Below are positions 1-6,928 of a stretch of 13,026 nt of DNA, piece after piece. Position 1 is the stretch's first letter. Every line of letters starts with the position of its first letter. Origin of the DNA: Clostridia bacterium (GTDB lineage Bacteria; Bacillota_A; Clostridia; Christensenellales; Aristaeellaceae); contig JAFRMB010000115.1 in the NCBI GenBank assembly GCA_017430945.1, positions 1 through 13,026 of the forward strand, given 5' to 3'. The notes under the pieces were generated by a model. It worked only from the letters and a program-made list of their open reading frames with translations. It ran no database searches and was not told where the DNA came from. The position numbers and the translations under genes were made by a program.

Positions 1-19
1 AAGTTCGCGATCACCCCCG

Positions 20-217
20 CCGTAGGGACGCCATAATTGGCGTCCGTGGAGACCGATATCGGTCTCCATGATCGGCGTCCGTGCAACTCCCCCGGGCTCC
101 GCAGCCAGCCCCCCTCAGGGAGAGGACCAGGGATCTCACCACGTCCCGCGCCCATATTTCATCTTTGCGGAAGACGTCCGCATTTTTTTGCGGACGCCAA
201 TTATGGCGTCCCTACGG
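20..217. mobile_element. MITE-like element, copy 1 (198 bp, 27-bp terminal inverted repeats)
   Basis: The ends are perfect 27-bp inverted repeats at 20-46 and 191-217. Each begins CCGTAGGG at the outer edge and contains the hairpin GGACGCCATAATTGGCGTCC. Next to the left end is a perfect 20-bp palindrome, GGAGACCGATATCGGTCTCC (48-67). The core carries a stem, TGCGGA-AGACG-TCCGCA, followed by seven T residues (about 167-188), which is terminator-like on the plus strand. There is no coding capacity and no obvious target-site duplication. A small non-autonomous mobile or REPIN-like element is the best reading; no transposase is in the window to support mobilisation. Confidence 0.65.
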
Positions 218-462
218 TGGCGAAGGCGGGTAGTAAAGGCGCGGGGCGACGGACACCATGAATGGTGTCCCTACGGGGCGGTAGAGCGTCCGGCGCAAGC
301 CGGACTGAGCCCGAGCGATCCGAAGGACTCGCCGAGCAAAACCCGCGCTTGCTACAGGCAGTAGCGCGGGGCGATGGACGCCATGATCTAGCGTCCGCGT
401 CCCCGGTCCGTTCGGATGCCGACCGATGGTCGCCGGTACGGGCTGAAGTACGCGATCACCCG

Positions 463-660
463 CCGTAGGGACGCCATAATTGGCGTCCGTGGAGACCGAT
501 ATCGGTCTCCATGATCGGCGTCTGTGCAACTCCCCCGGGCTCCGCAGCCAACCCCCTCAGGGAGAGGACCAAGGATCTCACCACGTCCCGCGCCCATATT
601 TCATTTTTGCGGAAGACGTCTGCATTTTTTTTGCGGACGCCAATTATGGCGTCCCTACGG
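463..660. mobile_element. MITE-like element, copy 2 (198 bp, 27-bp terminal inverted repeats)
   Basis: This is nearly identical to the element at 20-217, with roughly half a dozen substitutions or one-base indels by eye. The 27-bp terminal inverted repeats are at 463-489 and 634-660, and the 20-bp palindrome is at 491-510. The T-run after the core stem is one base longer than in copy 1, and a C-run is one base shorter. Flanking sequence on both sides is also shared with copy 1, so this copy may have arisen by local duplication rather than by separate insertion. Confidence 0.65.
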
Positions 661-751
661 TGGCGAAGGCGGGTAGTAAAGGCGCAGGGCGATGGACGCC
701 ATAATTGGCGTCCGTGTCCCCGGTCCGTTCGGATGCCGCAATATGACCTCC

Positions 752-1747
752 CTACGGGGCATCGACGCGCAGCCGAACATCGGCGATCCCCCGCTGCAGC
801 AGCTGCACATACGCCTCCTGTACCCGCTCCGGCCCGGCGATGGTCATGTCCCCCGCATACCCCATCACCCACGCGAAGAACGTGGCGGAGGCGCAGACCC
901 TGACGTTCACGTCGAACGTCTCCTCCGTGACGTTGAACAACTCCACATCCTCGCCGAAGTAGTCGACGATGTGGTCGATCATGTGTCGGCGGCAGCGCAG
1001 CGTCACCGTCTCCATCTCGCCCTCGTCGTACATGCTGAAGATGCGCTCGGTGTAGTCGCGCACGTCGAGATCCTCCGGCGCGGGCGTCCTGCGCTGCCGG
1101 GTCAGCTTCGGGATGCCCATGCGGTCGATGCGGAAAACGACCGCCTTCTCCCGCTCGTCCGACCAGCCCACGAGGAAATAGCGCTCGTGCTTCCAGAGGG
1201 TCACATACGGGGAGATGACATACCACTTCCCGTCGTGCCGGGGCACGCGCGCCTTGTTCAGATCAAATCGGAAATACTGGAACGTGATCTTCCTGTCGGA
1301 CCGGATCGCCTGCTGGATCTTCTGCACGGTGTACGGAAGCTGCGAATTGGGCGTCTTGACGGATCCGCAGACCGCGATCCCCGGCTTCAATTCCTCCCGG
1401 TGGGAGGGACCGGCTATGGCGGTCAGCCTGGAAATCAGCTGTTTGCTCCGCGTATGGGAGATGAACTGCGATGAGGATACCGCGTCGATCAGGATCTGCA
1501 GCTCCGGCGCGTCCAGCGGCCGGTCTATGTAGCTGTAGGTGGTCGTGAGGCCGTTGGATTCGTTGACGACGATGTCGTAGCCCACGTCCCGCAGCGCCGC
1601 GATGTCGTCGCGCAGCGTCTCCGTCGTCACGGGACAGCCCTTTTCCCTGAGCGCCGAGCGGATCTGCGCCGTAGAGACCGCGCGCTCCTCGTCCGAATGG
1701 TCCTGAAGGAACCGGAGCAGGTGCAGTATCCTGTTCTTGTTCGCCAC
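752..1747 (-). CDS. WYL-domain transcriptional regulator (331 aa)
   Basis: This is a DNA-binding regulator with the architecture of the WYL/YafY/DeoR-like family. Residues about 1-75 form a winged helix-turn-helix (the TTETLRDDIAALRDVGYDI segment is typical of the recognition region). Residues about 135-215 form the WYL-like domain, with WKHERYFLVGW and the FRIDRM motif at 205-210; the W-x-L signature is degenerate. The remainder matches a C-terminal WCX-type extension. The start is GTG at 1745-1747, preceded on the minus strand by GAGGG. It is transcribed divergently from the C69 peptidase gene. Its TAG stop falls inside a repeat fragment (about 748-757), so the last few residues may differ from relatives. 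WYL proteins commonly sense ligands or nucleic acid; the effector and target here are unknown. Confidence 0.9.
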   Translation of the reverse strand: MANKNRILHLLRFLQDHSDEERAVSTAQIRSALREKGCPVTTETLRDDIAALRDVGYDIVVNESNGLTTTYSYIDRPLDAPELQILIDAVSSSQFISHTRSKQLISRLTAIAGPSHREELKPGIAVCGSVKTPNSQLPYTVQKIQQAIRSDRKITFQYFRFDLNKARVPRHDGKWYVISPYVTLWKHERYFLVGWSDEREKAVVFRIDRMGIPKLTRQRRTPAPEDLDVRDYTERIFSMYDEGEMETVTLRCRRHMIDHIVDYFGEDVELFNVTEETFDVNVRVCASATFFAWVMGYAGDMTIAGPERVQEAYVQLLQRGIADVRLRVDAP

Positions 1748-1786
1748 GACGATCCCTCTTCCTGCCGCACTGTAAATTCGGCATTA

Positions 1787-1815
1787 ATTATATCATATCA
1801 CACCGCGGTTGTAAA
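1787..1815 (-). promoter_or_regulatory. Promoter of the WYL regulator
   Basis: On the minus strand, TTTACA (1810-1815) is separated by 17 nt from TATAAT (1787-1792). The -10 box is preceded by TGA, an extended -10. It lies about 40 bases upstream of the GTG start. Confidence 0.75.
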
Positions 1816-1819
1816 CCGC
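1805..1819. promoter_or_regulatory. Dyad overlapping the WYL promoter -35 (candidate operator)
   Basis: GCGGTT-GTA-AACCGC is a perfect inverted repeat with 6-bp arms that covers the -35 box of the WYL gene. It sits in the divergent intergenic region shared with the C69 peptidase. Its position fits an operator, perhaps for autoregulation, but that is inference. Confidence 0.45.
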
Positions 1820-1922
1820 AGACCCATCCGGAAAATCCCACAGGTCGCCGCGCCCGGCAGCGGCGGGCCCGAACGCGGCGCCGTGGGAAGATTTGGGGGA
1901 TGCTTTTGTCGTCGAAATGTGG

Positions 1923-1928
1923 TATACT
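1923..1928 (+). promoter_or_regulatory. Probable extended -10 of the C69 peptidase promoter
   Basis: TATACT preceded by TGG forms an extended -10. No good -35 box is visible at 16-18 nt spacing. The start codon is 33 bases downstream of the hexamer. Confidence 0.55.
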
Positions 1929-1961
1929 GTACCGGAAATATCCGTTCGGGAGGAATGAAAG

Positions 1962-3425
1962 ATGTCATGTACGACGATCCTGGTGGGCAGCAGGGCGAGC
2001 AATGACGGCTCGACGATGATCGCGCGCACGGACGACGGGCACTTCGATGTCAAAAAGATGGTCGTGGTGGCGCCCGGATCCATCAAGCGCACGTACAAGA
2101 GCGTCCTGTCTCATGTGGAGATCGAGCTTCCGGAGGACCCGCTGCGCTTCACCGCGTGTCCGAGCGTCGACCCGAAGAACGGCATCTGGGCCGCGACGGG
2201 CATCAACGCGGCGAACGTGGGCATGACAGCCACCGAGACGATCACCAGCAATCCCCGGGTGCTGGCGGCGGATCCGCTGGTCGAGCTCAAGCCCGCGCAG
2301 TCGCGCCGGGAAAAGGAGATCCCCGGCGGCATCGGCGAGGAGGACATCGTCATGCTGGTGCTGCCGTATATCCGCAGCGCGCGGGAAGGCGTCGTCCGGC
2401 TGGGACAGCTGCTGGAGCGCTACGGCACCTATGAATCCAACGGCATCGCCTTCAACGACGCGCACGAGGTCTGGTGGCTGGAGACCATCGGCGGTCACCA
2501 CTGGATCGCGAAGCGGGTGCCCGACGAGGCCGTGGTGATCAATCCCAACCAGTTCGGCATGGATCGGTTCGACCTGGACGACGCCTTCGGCAAGCAGGAG
2601 GCGCACCTGTGCTCGGCCGACCTGAAGGCCTTCATCGCCGAGAACCACCTGGATCTGAACCAGGGCGGCCGCTTTTGTCCCCGCGACGTCTTCGGCTCGC
2701 ACACCGACATGGACCACATCTACAACACCCCGCGCGCCTGGTTCATGGGGCGCTTCCTGACGCCGCGCACGCATCGCTGGGACGGCCCGGACGCGGAGTT
2801 CACGCCGCAGAGCGACGACATCCCGTGGTCGCTCGTGCCGGACCACAAGGTCGCGGTGGAGGACGTCAAATACCTGCTCTCCTCCCACTATCAGGGCACG
2901 CCGTACGATCCCTACGGCAAACACGACACCGGCGTGCGGGGCATCTACCGCCCCATCGGCATCAACCGCACGGGCGTCACCTCCGTGTGCCAGATCCGGC
3001 CGGACGCGCCCGAGGCCGTGCGCGGGCTGGAGTGGGTCTGCTTCGGCTCCACCACCTTCGACGCGCTGCTGCCGGTCTATCCGAACGTGTCCAAACTGCC
3101 GAAGTACCTCACCGACGTGAGCCTGGACGTCTCCACCGAGAACTTCTACTGGAGCAGCCGGCTGATCGGCGCGCTGGCGGACCGCGAATACGGCGCGTGC
3201 ATACAGCACATCGAGCGCTACCAGAACGCCGTGGCGGTGAAGGGCCGTCAGCTGGTGCTGGCATACGACCGCAGGATGGCCGCCGAAGGGGATCCGGCGC
3301 TGGCGGAGCAGGCCAACGCGGAGCTCTGCGACATGGCCCGGTCGGAGACGACCGCCGTGCTGAACAAGGTGCTGCACGAGGTCAGCGAGCGCATGCGCAA
3401 CGGCTACAACCGCGCCGACAACTGA
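1962..3425 (+). CDS. C69-family dipeptidase (linear amide C-N hydrolase, 487 aa)
   Basis: The protein belongs to the PepD/C69 branch of Ntn-hydrolases, which cleave dipeptides and related linear amides. The N-terminus MSCTTILVG followed by RASNDGSTMIARTDD matches the family start, with Cys3 as the expected nucleophile exposed after removal of the first residues. The length is normal for the family. The later segments HHWIAKRVPDEAVVINPNQF and DMDHIYNTPRAWFMGRFLTP also look typical. There is no signal peptide, so a cytoplasmic location and a role in peptide catabolism are likely. GGGAGGA (1948-1954) with 7-nt spacing supports the ATG at 1962. It may be co-transcribed with the HD gene 75 bases downstream, although an inverted repeat lies between them. 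Confidence 0.92.
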   Translation: MSCTTILVGSRASNDGSTMIARTDDGHFDVKKMVVVAPGSIKRTYKSVLSHVEIELPEDPLRFTACPSVDPKNGIWAATGINAANVGMTATETITSNPRVLAADPLVELKPAQSRREKEIPGGIGEEDIVMLVLPYIRSAREGVVRLGQLLERYGTYESNGIAFNDAHEVWWLETIGGHHWIAKRVPDEAVVINPNQFGMDRFDLDDAFGKQEAHLCSADLKAFIAENHLDLNQGGRFCPRDVFGSHTDMDHIYNTPRAWFMGRFLTPRTHRWDGPDAEFTPQSDDIPWSLVPDHKVAVEDVKYLLSSHYQGTPYDPYGKHDTGVRGIYRPIGINRTGVTSVCQIRPDAPEAVRGLEWVCFGSTTFDALLPVYPNVSKLPKYLTDVSLDVSTENFYWSSRLIGALADREYGACIQHIERYQNAVAVKGRQLVLAYDRRMAAEGDPALAEQANAELCDMARSETTAVLNKVLHEVSERMRNGYNRADN

Positions 3426-3454
3426 GCGGGCCGGCGCGCCCCGAGATCCGACAC

Positions 3455-3482
3455 CGCCTGCGGCAGACCGGGGCTGCAGGCG
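3455..3482 (+). other. Intercistronic stem-loop before the HD gene
   Basis: CGCCTGC (3455-3461) pairs perfectly with GCAGGCG (3476-3482) across a 14-base loop, ending just upstream of the AGAGAGGG ribosome binding site of the next gene. There is no T-run, so it is not a standard terminator; it may affect mRNA processing or stability. Confidence 0.4.
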
Positions 3483-3500
3483 AAGAGAGGGTGAAGACAG

Positions 3501-3929
3501 ATGGCATACAGCACAGACATCGAAGCCGCCAGGGCCCTCGCCGCCAAGGCCCACGAGGGCCAGACCGACAAGGCCGGTCTCCCCTACATCACCCATCCCC
3601 GGCGCGTCGCCGAGCGCTGCGCCTCCCCGGAGGCGAAGGTGGTCGGCTGGCTGCACGACACGGTGGAGGACACGGCGCTGACCGTGCAGGATATCGCCGC
3701 GCAGTTCGGCCCGGAGACCGCCGCCGCCGTGGATGCCCTAAGCAGGAGAGACGGCGAGGCGTGGGCGGACTACATCGAACGCGTGGCCGCGGACCCGATG
3801 GCGCGCCAGGTCAAGATCTGCGACCTGATCGACAACAGCAACCTTCAGCGGATACCGCAGGTGACCATGAAGGACGTGGATCGGCAGGCCAGGTACAACC
3901 GGGCGCTCAAAAGGCTTCTGGAGGACTGA
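3501..3929 (+). CDS. HD-domain protein, (p)ppGpp-hydrolase-like (142 aa)
   Basis: This is a compact HD phosphohydrolase resembling the hydrolase domain of RelA/SpoT and stand-alone MESH1/SAH enzymes, which remove the 3' pyrophosphate from (p)ppGpp. Visible motifs are AHEGQTDKAG-PYITHPRRVA (residues 17-36, His32), the HDTVED box at 52-57 (His52, Asp53) and KICDLIDNSN at 105-114, as expected for the metal-binding HD core. There is no synthetase, TGS or ACT domain, and the length suits a single-domain hydrolase. It is followed after 2 nt by the Smr gene, whose ribosome binding site lies inside this gene's last codons, so the two are probably translationally coupled. The exact nucleotide substrate is inferred from the family only. 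Confidence 0.85.
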   Translation: MAYSTDIEAARALAAKAHEGQTDKAGLPYITHPRRVAERCASPEAKVVGWLHDTVEDTALTVQDIAAQFGPETAAAVDALSRRDGEAWADYIERVAADPMARQVKICDLIDNSNLQRIPQVTMKDVDRQARYNRALKRLLED

Positions 3930-3931
3930 AC

Positions 3932-4180
3932 ATGAACGATCCCTTCATCACCATCGATCTGCACGGCCTGATGCGGGACGACGCCATGCGCCGCATCGAC
4001 CGCGCCCTTCGCGACGCCGGTCCCGGCGTCTACCAGCTGCGCCTCATCCACGGCTATCACAGGGGCACTTCGCTGCGCGCCATGATCCGGGACGAATACA
4101 GGTATCACGAAAAGGTGCTGCGCGTCGCGCCCGGGGACGATCCGGGGACCACGATCCTGATACTGAAGGAGCTTTACTGA
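3932..4180 (+). CDS. Small Smr-domain protein (82 aa)
   Basis: A stand-alone Smr domain, the small module found at the C-terminus of MutS2 and in other nucleases. It shows the DLHG motif (residues 9-12) and LRLIHGYHRGTSLR (36-49), which matches the family's HGxGxGxLR segment with the central glycine changed. The domain is linked to nucleic-acid nicking, but some Smr proteins have other roles, so activity is uncertain. GGAGGA in the end of the HD gene precedes the ATG. Its TGA overlaps the next start by one base (TGATG), showing tight coupling within a three-gene cluster. Confidence 0.82.
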   Translation: MNDPFITIDLHGLMRDDAMRRIDRALRDAGPGVYQLRLIHGYHRGTSLRAMIRDEYRYHEKVLRVAPGDDPGTTILILKELY

Positions 4181-5232
4181 TGAAAAGGCTTTTGACCGCC
4201 CTGATCCTGTTTTCATTGCTGGTGTGCGGCGCGCGGGCTGAGGAGGCTGTATCCATGAAAGAGATATCCGTGAACGATTTCGATCTGCTCCGCATCGGAC
4301 AGGCGGAGGACGCCGCGGCGGGCACGGGCTGCACGGTCTTTATCTGTGAAACGGGCATGCGCGCGGGTCTGGATGTGCGCGGCGGCGGCCCGGCCTCCAG
4401 AGAGAGCCAGCTGCTCGATCCGCGCATGGCTGCACAGACGATCCACGCCATCGTGTTCGCCGGCGGCAGCGCCTACGGGCTCGGCACGGCGAACGGCGTG
4501 ATGACCTGCCTGGAGGAGCGCGGCATCGGGTACGACACCGGCTATGCGCTGGTCCCGCTGGTCGCGCAGTCGGACATATACGATCTCTCCGTGGGCAGCC
4601 CGTCGGTCCGCCCGGATGCCGACATGGGCTATCGCGCCGCGCAGGCCGCCCTCGAGGCGCCCAACTACCGCGACGGCAACTTCGGCGCCGGGTGCGGCGC
4701 CACGGTGGGCAAGATCGCGGGCATGGAATACTGCATGAAGGCGGGCATCGGCAGCTATGCCGTGCAGCTGGGCGAGCTGAAGATCGGCGCCGTCGTCGTC
4801 CTCAACGCGCTGGGAGATGTGTTCGACTGGAAGACCGGGGCGCAGATCGCAGGGCTGCTGACGGAGGACAGGACCGCCCTGCGCAGCACCGCCGACTACA
4901 TGAAGGCCGCCACGAAGGTCGTGGACAACAAGTTCACGGGCAATACGACGCTCGCCGCGGTCATCACCAACGCCCGCTTCGACAAAGCGCAGCTGTGCAA
5001 GATCGCCGGGATGGCGCACGACGGATTCGCGCGGTCGATCCATCCGGTCCACACCTCCGCGGACGGCGACAGCATCTACGCCGTGTCCGTCGGAGAGGTC
5101 GAGGCGGACCAGGATCTCGTGGGCATCATGGCCGCGGAGGTCGTCAGCGAGGCGATCATCCGGGCGGTCAGGCACGCGGAAAGCGCCTACGGTCTCCCCT
5201 GTGCCCGGGAGGTCATCCCCCCGGCGCGGTGA
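4180..5232 (+). CDS. P1/DmpA-family peptidase (S58) with signal peptide (350 aa)
   Basis: This Ntn-type aminopeptidase/amidase family includes DmpA, BapA and NylC, which self-cleave to expose an N-terminal Ser or Thr. Family hallmarks are GTGCTVFICETG (48-59), IVFAGGSAYGL (91-101), NFGAGCGATVGKI (167-179) and GNTTLAAVITNA (254-265), where Thr256 is the likely autoprocessing nucleophile. Residues 1-20 form a signal peptide (MKRLL, hydrophobic run, GARA before EE), so the long form is predicted to be exported. A second start, Met26 at 4255, has AGGAGG (4241-4246) at 8-nt spacing and begins MKEISVNDFDLLRIG, where cytosolic relatives usually start. The gene overlaps the Smr stop by one base. Natural substrates are unknown. 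Confidence 0.9.
   Translation: MKRLLTALILFSLLVCGARAEEAVSMKEISVNDFDLLRIGQAEDAAAGTGCTVFICETGMRAGLDVRGGGPASRESQLLDPRMAAQTIHAIVFAGGSAYGLGTANGVMTCLEERGIGYDTGYALVPLVAQSDIYDLSVGSPSVRPDADMGYRAAQAALEAPNYRDGNFGAGCGATVGKIAGMEYCMKAGIGSYAVQLGELKIGAVVVLNALGDVFDWKTGAQIAGLLTEDRTALRSTADYMKAATKVVDNKFTGNTTLAAVITNARFDKAQLCKIAGMAHDGFARSIHPVHTSADGDSIYAVSVGEVEADQDLVGIMAAEVVSEAIIRAVRHAESAYGLPCAREVIPPAR
4241..4246 (+). promoter_or_regulatory. Internal ribosome binding site within the P1 peptidase gene
   Basis: AGGAGG lies 8 nt upstream of an in-frame ATG (4255) that would yield a form without the signal peptide. The bases also encode the Glu-Glu-Ala of the mature N-terminus, so the match could be a coincidence of coding. 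Confidence 0.4.
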
Positions 5233-5460
5233 CCGGATGGCGCCGGCCGGTCGGCCGCGACGCATGAAGGGCTTGGCGAGGCTTTTTCAAAACACCCGGC
5301 GGTGGACCATCCATCCGCAGGGACGCCATGATCGGCGTCCGCAGGCACCCATTGCGCCGGCCCTGCCGTGGACCGTGGATCGTGCTGACGTCGTTTTGAT
5401 ACGGCCCCCCTGCCCTTTCAGAGGTTTTGCCGGTCATCTGAAGATGCCCGGATCCGTTTC
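5233..5460. other. Intergenic region with one solo hairpin repeat
   Basis: No gene is seen between the P1 peptidase and the decarboxylase promoter. GC-rich inverted sequence (GGCCGGTCGGCC, about 5247-5258) follows the peptidase stop, and a T-run at 5282-5287 follows a weak stem; neither is a convincing terminator. At 5321-5340 lies GGACGCCATGATCGGCGTCC, a variant of the hairpin unit that bounds the elements at 20-217 and 463-660. It is preceded by CAG where those copies have CGTAG. Confidence 0.6.
5321..5340. repeat. Solo copy of the dispersed hairpin repeat
   Basis: GGACGCCATGATCGGCGTCC has imperfect 8-bp arms and a short centre, and matches the unit found many times in bases 1-751. It shows the repeat is dispersed between genes and not confined to the left-end cluster. 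Confidence 0.75.
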
Positions 5461-5489
5461 TTGCAATGCGACGCCGTCTGTGGTAAACT
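5461..5489 (+). promoter_or_regulatory. Promoter of the decarboxylase (pseudo)gene
   Basis: TTGCAA (5461-5466) and TAAACT (5484-5489) are spaced 17 nt apart, with TGG before the -10. The same two hexamers at the same spacing precede the esterase gene. The leader of about 100 nt contains a stem, GGTCC/GGACC plus CGAT/ATCG (5490-5525), ahead of the GAAGGGGG ribosome binding site. Confidence 0.7.
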
Positions 5490-5597
5490 GGTCCTGCGAT
5501 CCCGCAACAAACGCGCATCGGGACCGACCGCACATCGATGGCGGAAAGCCACGCGATCCGCTTTGAGAACGCTGAACCTTCAGAAGGGGGATAACAC

Positions 5598-6773
5598 ATG
5601 AGTCAGACGATACCGGATCCCGCACAGGCCCGCCTCGATACGTTTTCCGCCGATCTGGTCACGCGCAAGCTCAAGGAGTTCGGGTATCCCGTCAATCAGA
5701 AGAGCCAGCTGATCAGCTTCTACCGGTGGTTCGCCGGCAGCGGGCTGAACCTCGCGATGGTCAACAACGCCGGGGATCCCTTTGATGCCAACGGCTCTCA
5801 CCTGCTGAACTCGCTGGAATTCGAACGCGAAGTCATCGAATACCTCGGCCCGCTGTATGGCTTTGAGCAGGGCGATCTGTGGGGCATCGTGACGTTCAGC
5901 GGAACGGACGGGAACAATCACGGCATCTATTTCGGCTCCAAGTATCTGGAGAGGCTGACCTGGAAAAAGCCCGTCGTCTAAGTGTCCGACGCGGCGCATT
6001 ACTCCAGCAGGCGGCTGGCAGACCTTCAGAACCTCGAGCTGTCTCTCATCCCCTCCGATGTTCACGGCCGCATGATCCCCGAAGCCTTCGAAAAGGCGCT
6101 GATCCCGGACCGTCCGGCTCTGGTCGTATACGCGATGGGCACCACCTTCAAGGGCGGTGTGGACGACCGCGCGGCGCTCGATGCCGTTCTGGCGAGGCAT
6201 CCCTCCATCCCGGTGTACCGGCATATCGACGCGGCGCTGTTCGGCGGGTATCTGCCCTACACGCAGTTCAGGGACATCACGGACCGCAGGATCCAGCCCT
6301 TTGATTCCATCGCGGTCAGCGGACACAAGTTCTTCGGCCTCGACGAGCCGGCCGGATTCTTCCTGACGACGATGGAGATCGTCCGCAATCAAAACCCCTA
6401 CGAGGTCTCCTACCTCAACGGCAGCATGCCGATGATCAACTGCTCGCGCTCTGCGGTCACGCCGCTGAAATTCTGGTGGATCTTCCGGCATACCGGCAAA
6501 GCCGCCTTCGCCGAACAGGCGGAGGCCATGCTGAAAAACGCCCGGTGGCTGAAGGATGCCTTCGACCGCATGGGCTGGCCCGCGTGGCTGGAGCCCATGT
6601 CCAACACGGTCTATTTCAAGCGGCCGCCCGGATCCATCGCGGACAAGTACGGCCTGGCGCCGGATCACGACGACCGGCTCGGCGGCGATCTCTCGCACAT
6701 CGTCGTCATGCAGCACGTCACCGAAGAGAGGCTCCAGGTATTCCTCGACGATCTGGCCGCGGCGCTGGGATGA
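5598..6773 (+). pseudogene. Histidine-decarboxylase-like PLP enzyme, interrupted by in-frame TAA
   Basis: A group II PLP-dependent decarboxylase (Pfam PF00282 type, closest in style to bacterial histidine decarboxylases); 391 codons if read through. Codon 128 (5979-5981) is TAA. The frame continues without a shift, and the bases on either side give KKPVV-stop-VSDAAHYS, where relatives have a tyrosine-like residue before VSxAAHYS. One base change (TAC or TAT to TAA) explains it. Downstream, the PLP features are intact: His134 in AHYS, Asp211 in HIDAALFGGY and Lys244 in SGHKFFG, the Schiff-base lysine. Promoter and GAAGGGGG site are intact, which suggests a recent nonsense mutation, a sequencing error or strain variation. 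GTG follows the TAA directly, so reinitiation would give a 263-residue C-terminal piece, but a 127-residue N-terminal piece lacks the active site. The amino-acid substrate is not certain. Confidence 0.88.
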
Positions 6774-6783
6774 GCCGGCTCCC

Positions 6784-6807
6784 GCGGATCCCCGTCGCGG
6801 GATCCGC
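6784..6807 (+). other. Perfect stem-loop after the decarboxylase
   Basis: GCGGATCCC and GGGATCCGC form a 9-bp stem with a 6-base loop, 10 bases after the stop codon. No T-run follows, so it may protect the 3' end or contribute to termination together with the next hairpin. Confidence 0.45.
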
Positions 6808-6847
6808 CGCAGGTACACCGATGTGCGACATCGCGGACCGCAAAATG

Positions 6848-6880
6848 GCCGCGCGCCCTCCGGCGCGCGGCGTCTCTTTC
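6848..6880 (+). terminator. Probable terminator of the decarboxylase transcript
   Basis: GCCGCGCGCC (6848-6857) and GGCGCGCGGC (6862-6871) form a perfect 10-bp GC stem with a CTCC loop, followed by GTCTCTTTC. The tail is T-rich but broken, so efficiency is uncertain. Confidence 0.55.
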
Positions 6881-6893
6881 ATGTCTTCGATAT

Positions 6894-6922
6894 TTGACAA
6901 CGCCTCATCCAAGTGGTATAAT
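6894..6922 (+). promoter_or_regulatory. Near-consensus promoter of the riboswitch-controlled gene
   Basis: TTGACA (6894-6899) and TATAAT (6917-6922) are spaced exactly 17 nt apart, with TGG before the -10. Transcription would begin near 6929, right at the 5' strand of the predicted aptamer. This is the strongest promoter in the window and implies high basal expression that needs a downstream switch. Confidence 0.9.
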
Positions 6923-6928
6923 GGCCCC

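Larger units (their letters stand above)
1..751. repeat. Repeat-rich non-coding region with a duplicated segment
   Basis: No credible gene is seen here; the open frames are by-products of high GC and palindromes. Bases 1 to about 256 are repeated at 446 to about 699 with few changes. A third, partial relationship links 372-422 with 689-738, which share the tail CCCCGGTCCGTTCGGATGCC. The unit GGACGCCATAATTGGCGTCC, or its reverse or degenerate forms, occurs at 26-45, 192-211, 251-270 (ACACC variant), 376-396 (degenerate), 469-488, 635-654 and 694-713. The arrangement suggests a mosaic made by repeated insertion and local duplication. It begins at the window edge, so it may continue upstream. 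It lies just downstream of the 3' end of the minus-strand WYL gene. Confidence 0.9.

Noticed and set aside
1..751. CRISPR array suggested by multiple short repeats
   Set aside because: The repeats occur in both orientations, spacing is irregular (tens to over 100 bases), and the spacers are themselves duplicated.
456..1226. Long minus-strand open frame of 256 codons across the repeats and the WYL gene
   Set aside because: It overlaps the WYL coding frame, is low-complexity and Arg/Gly-rich, and runs through palindromic repeats; it is a high-GC by-product.
1965..3656. Minus-strand open frame of 563 codons opposite the C69 peptidase
   Set aside because: It is a shadow of the real gene, rich in Ala, Val, Arg and Gly with no family motifs, and covers parts of two clear plus-strand genes.
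5580..6818. Minus-strand open frame of 412 codons opposite the decarboxylase
   Set aside because: It is uninterrupted, but the plus strand shows a clear PLP enzyme with promoter, ribosome binding site and catalytic motifs; the minus frame is a mirror by-product.
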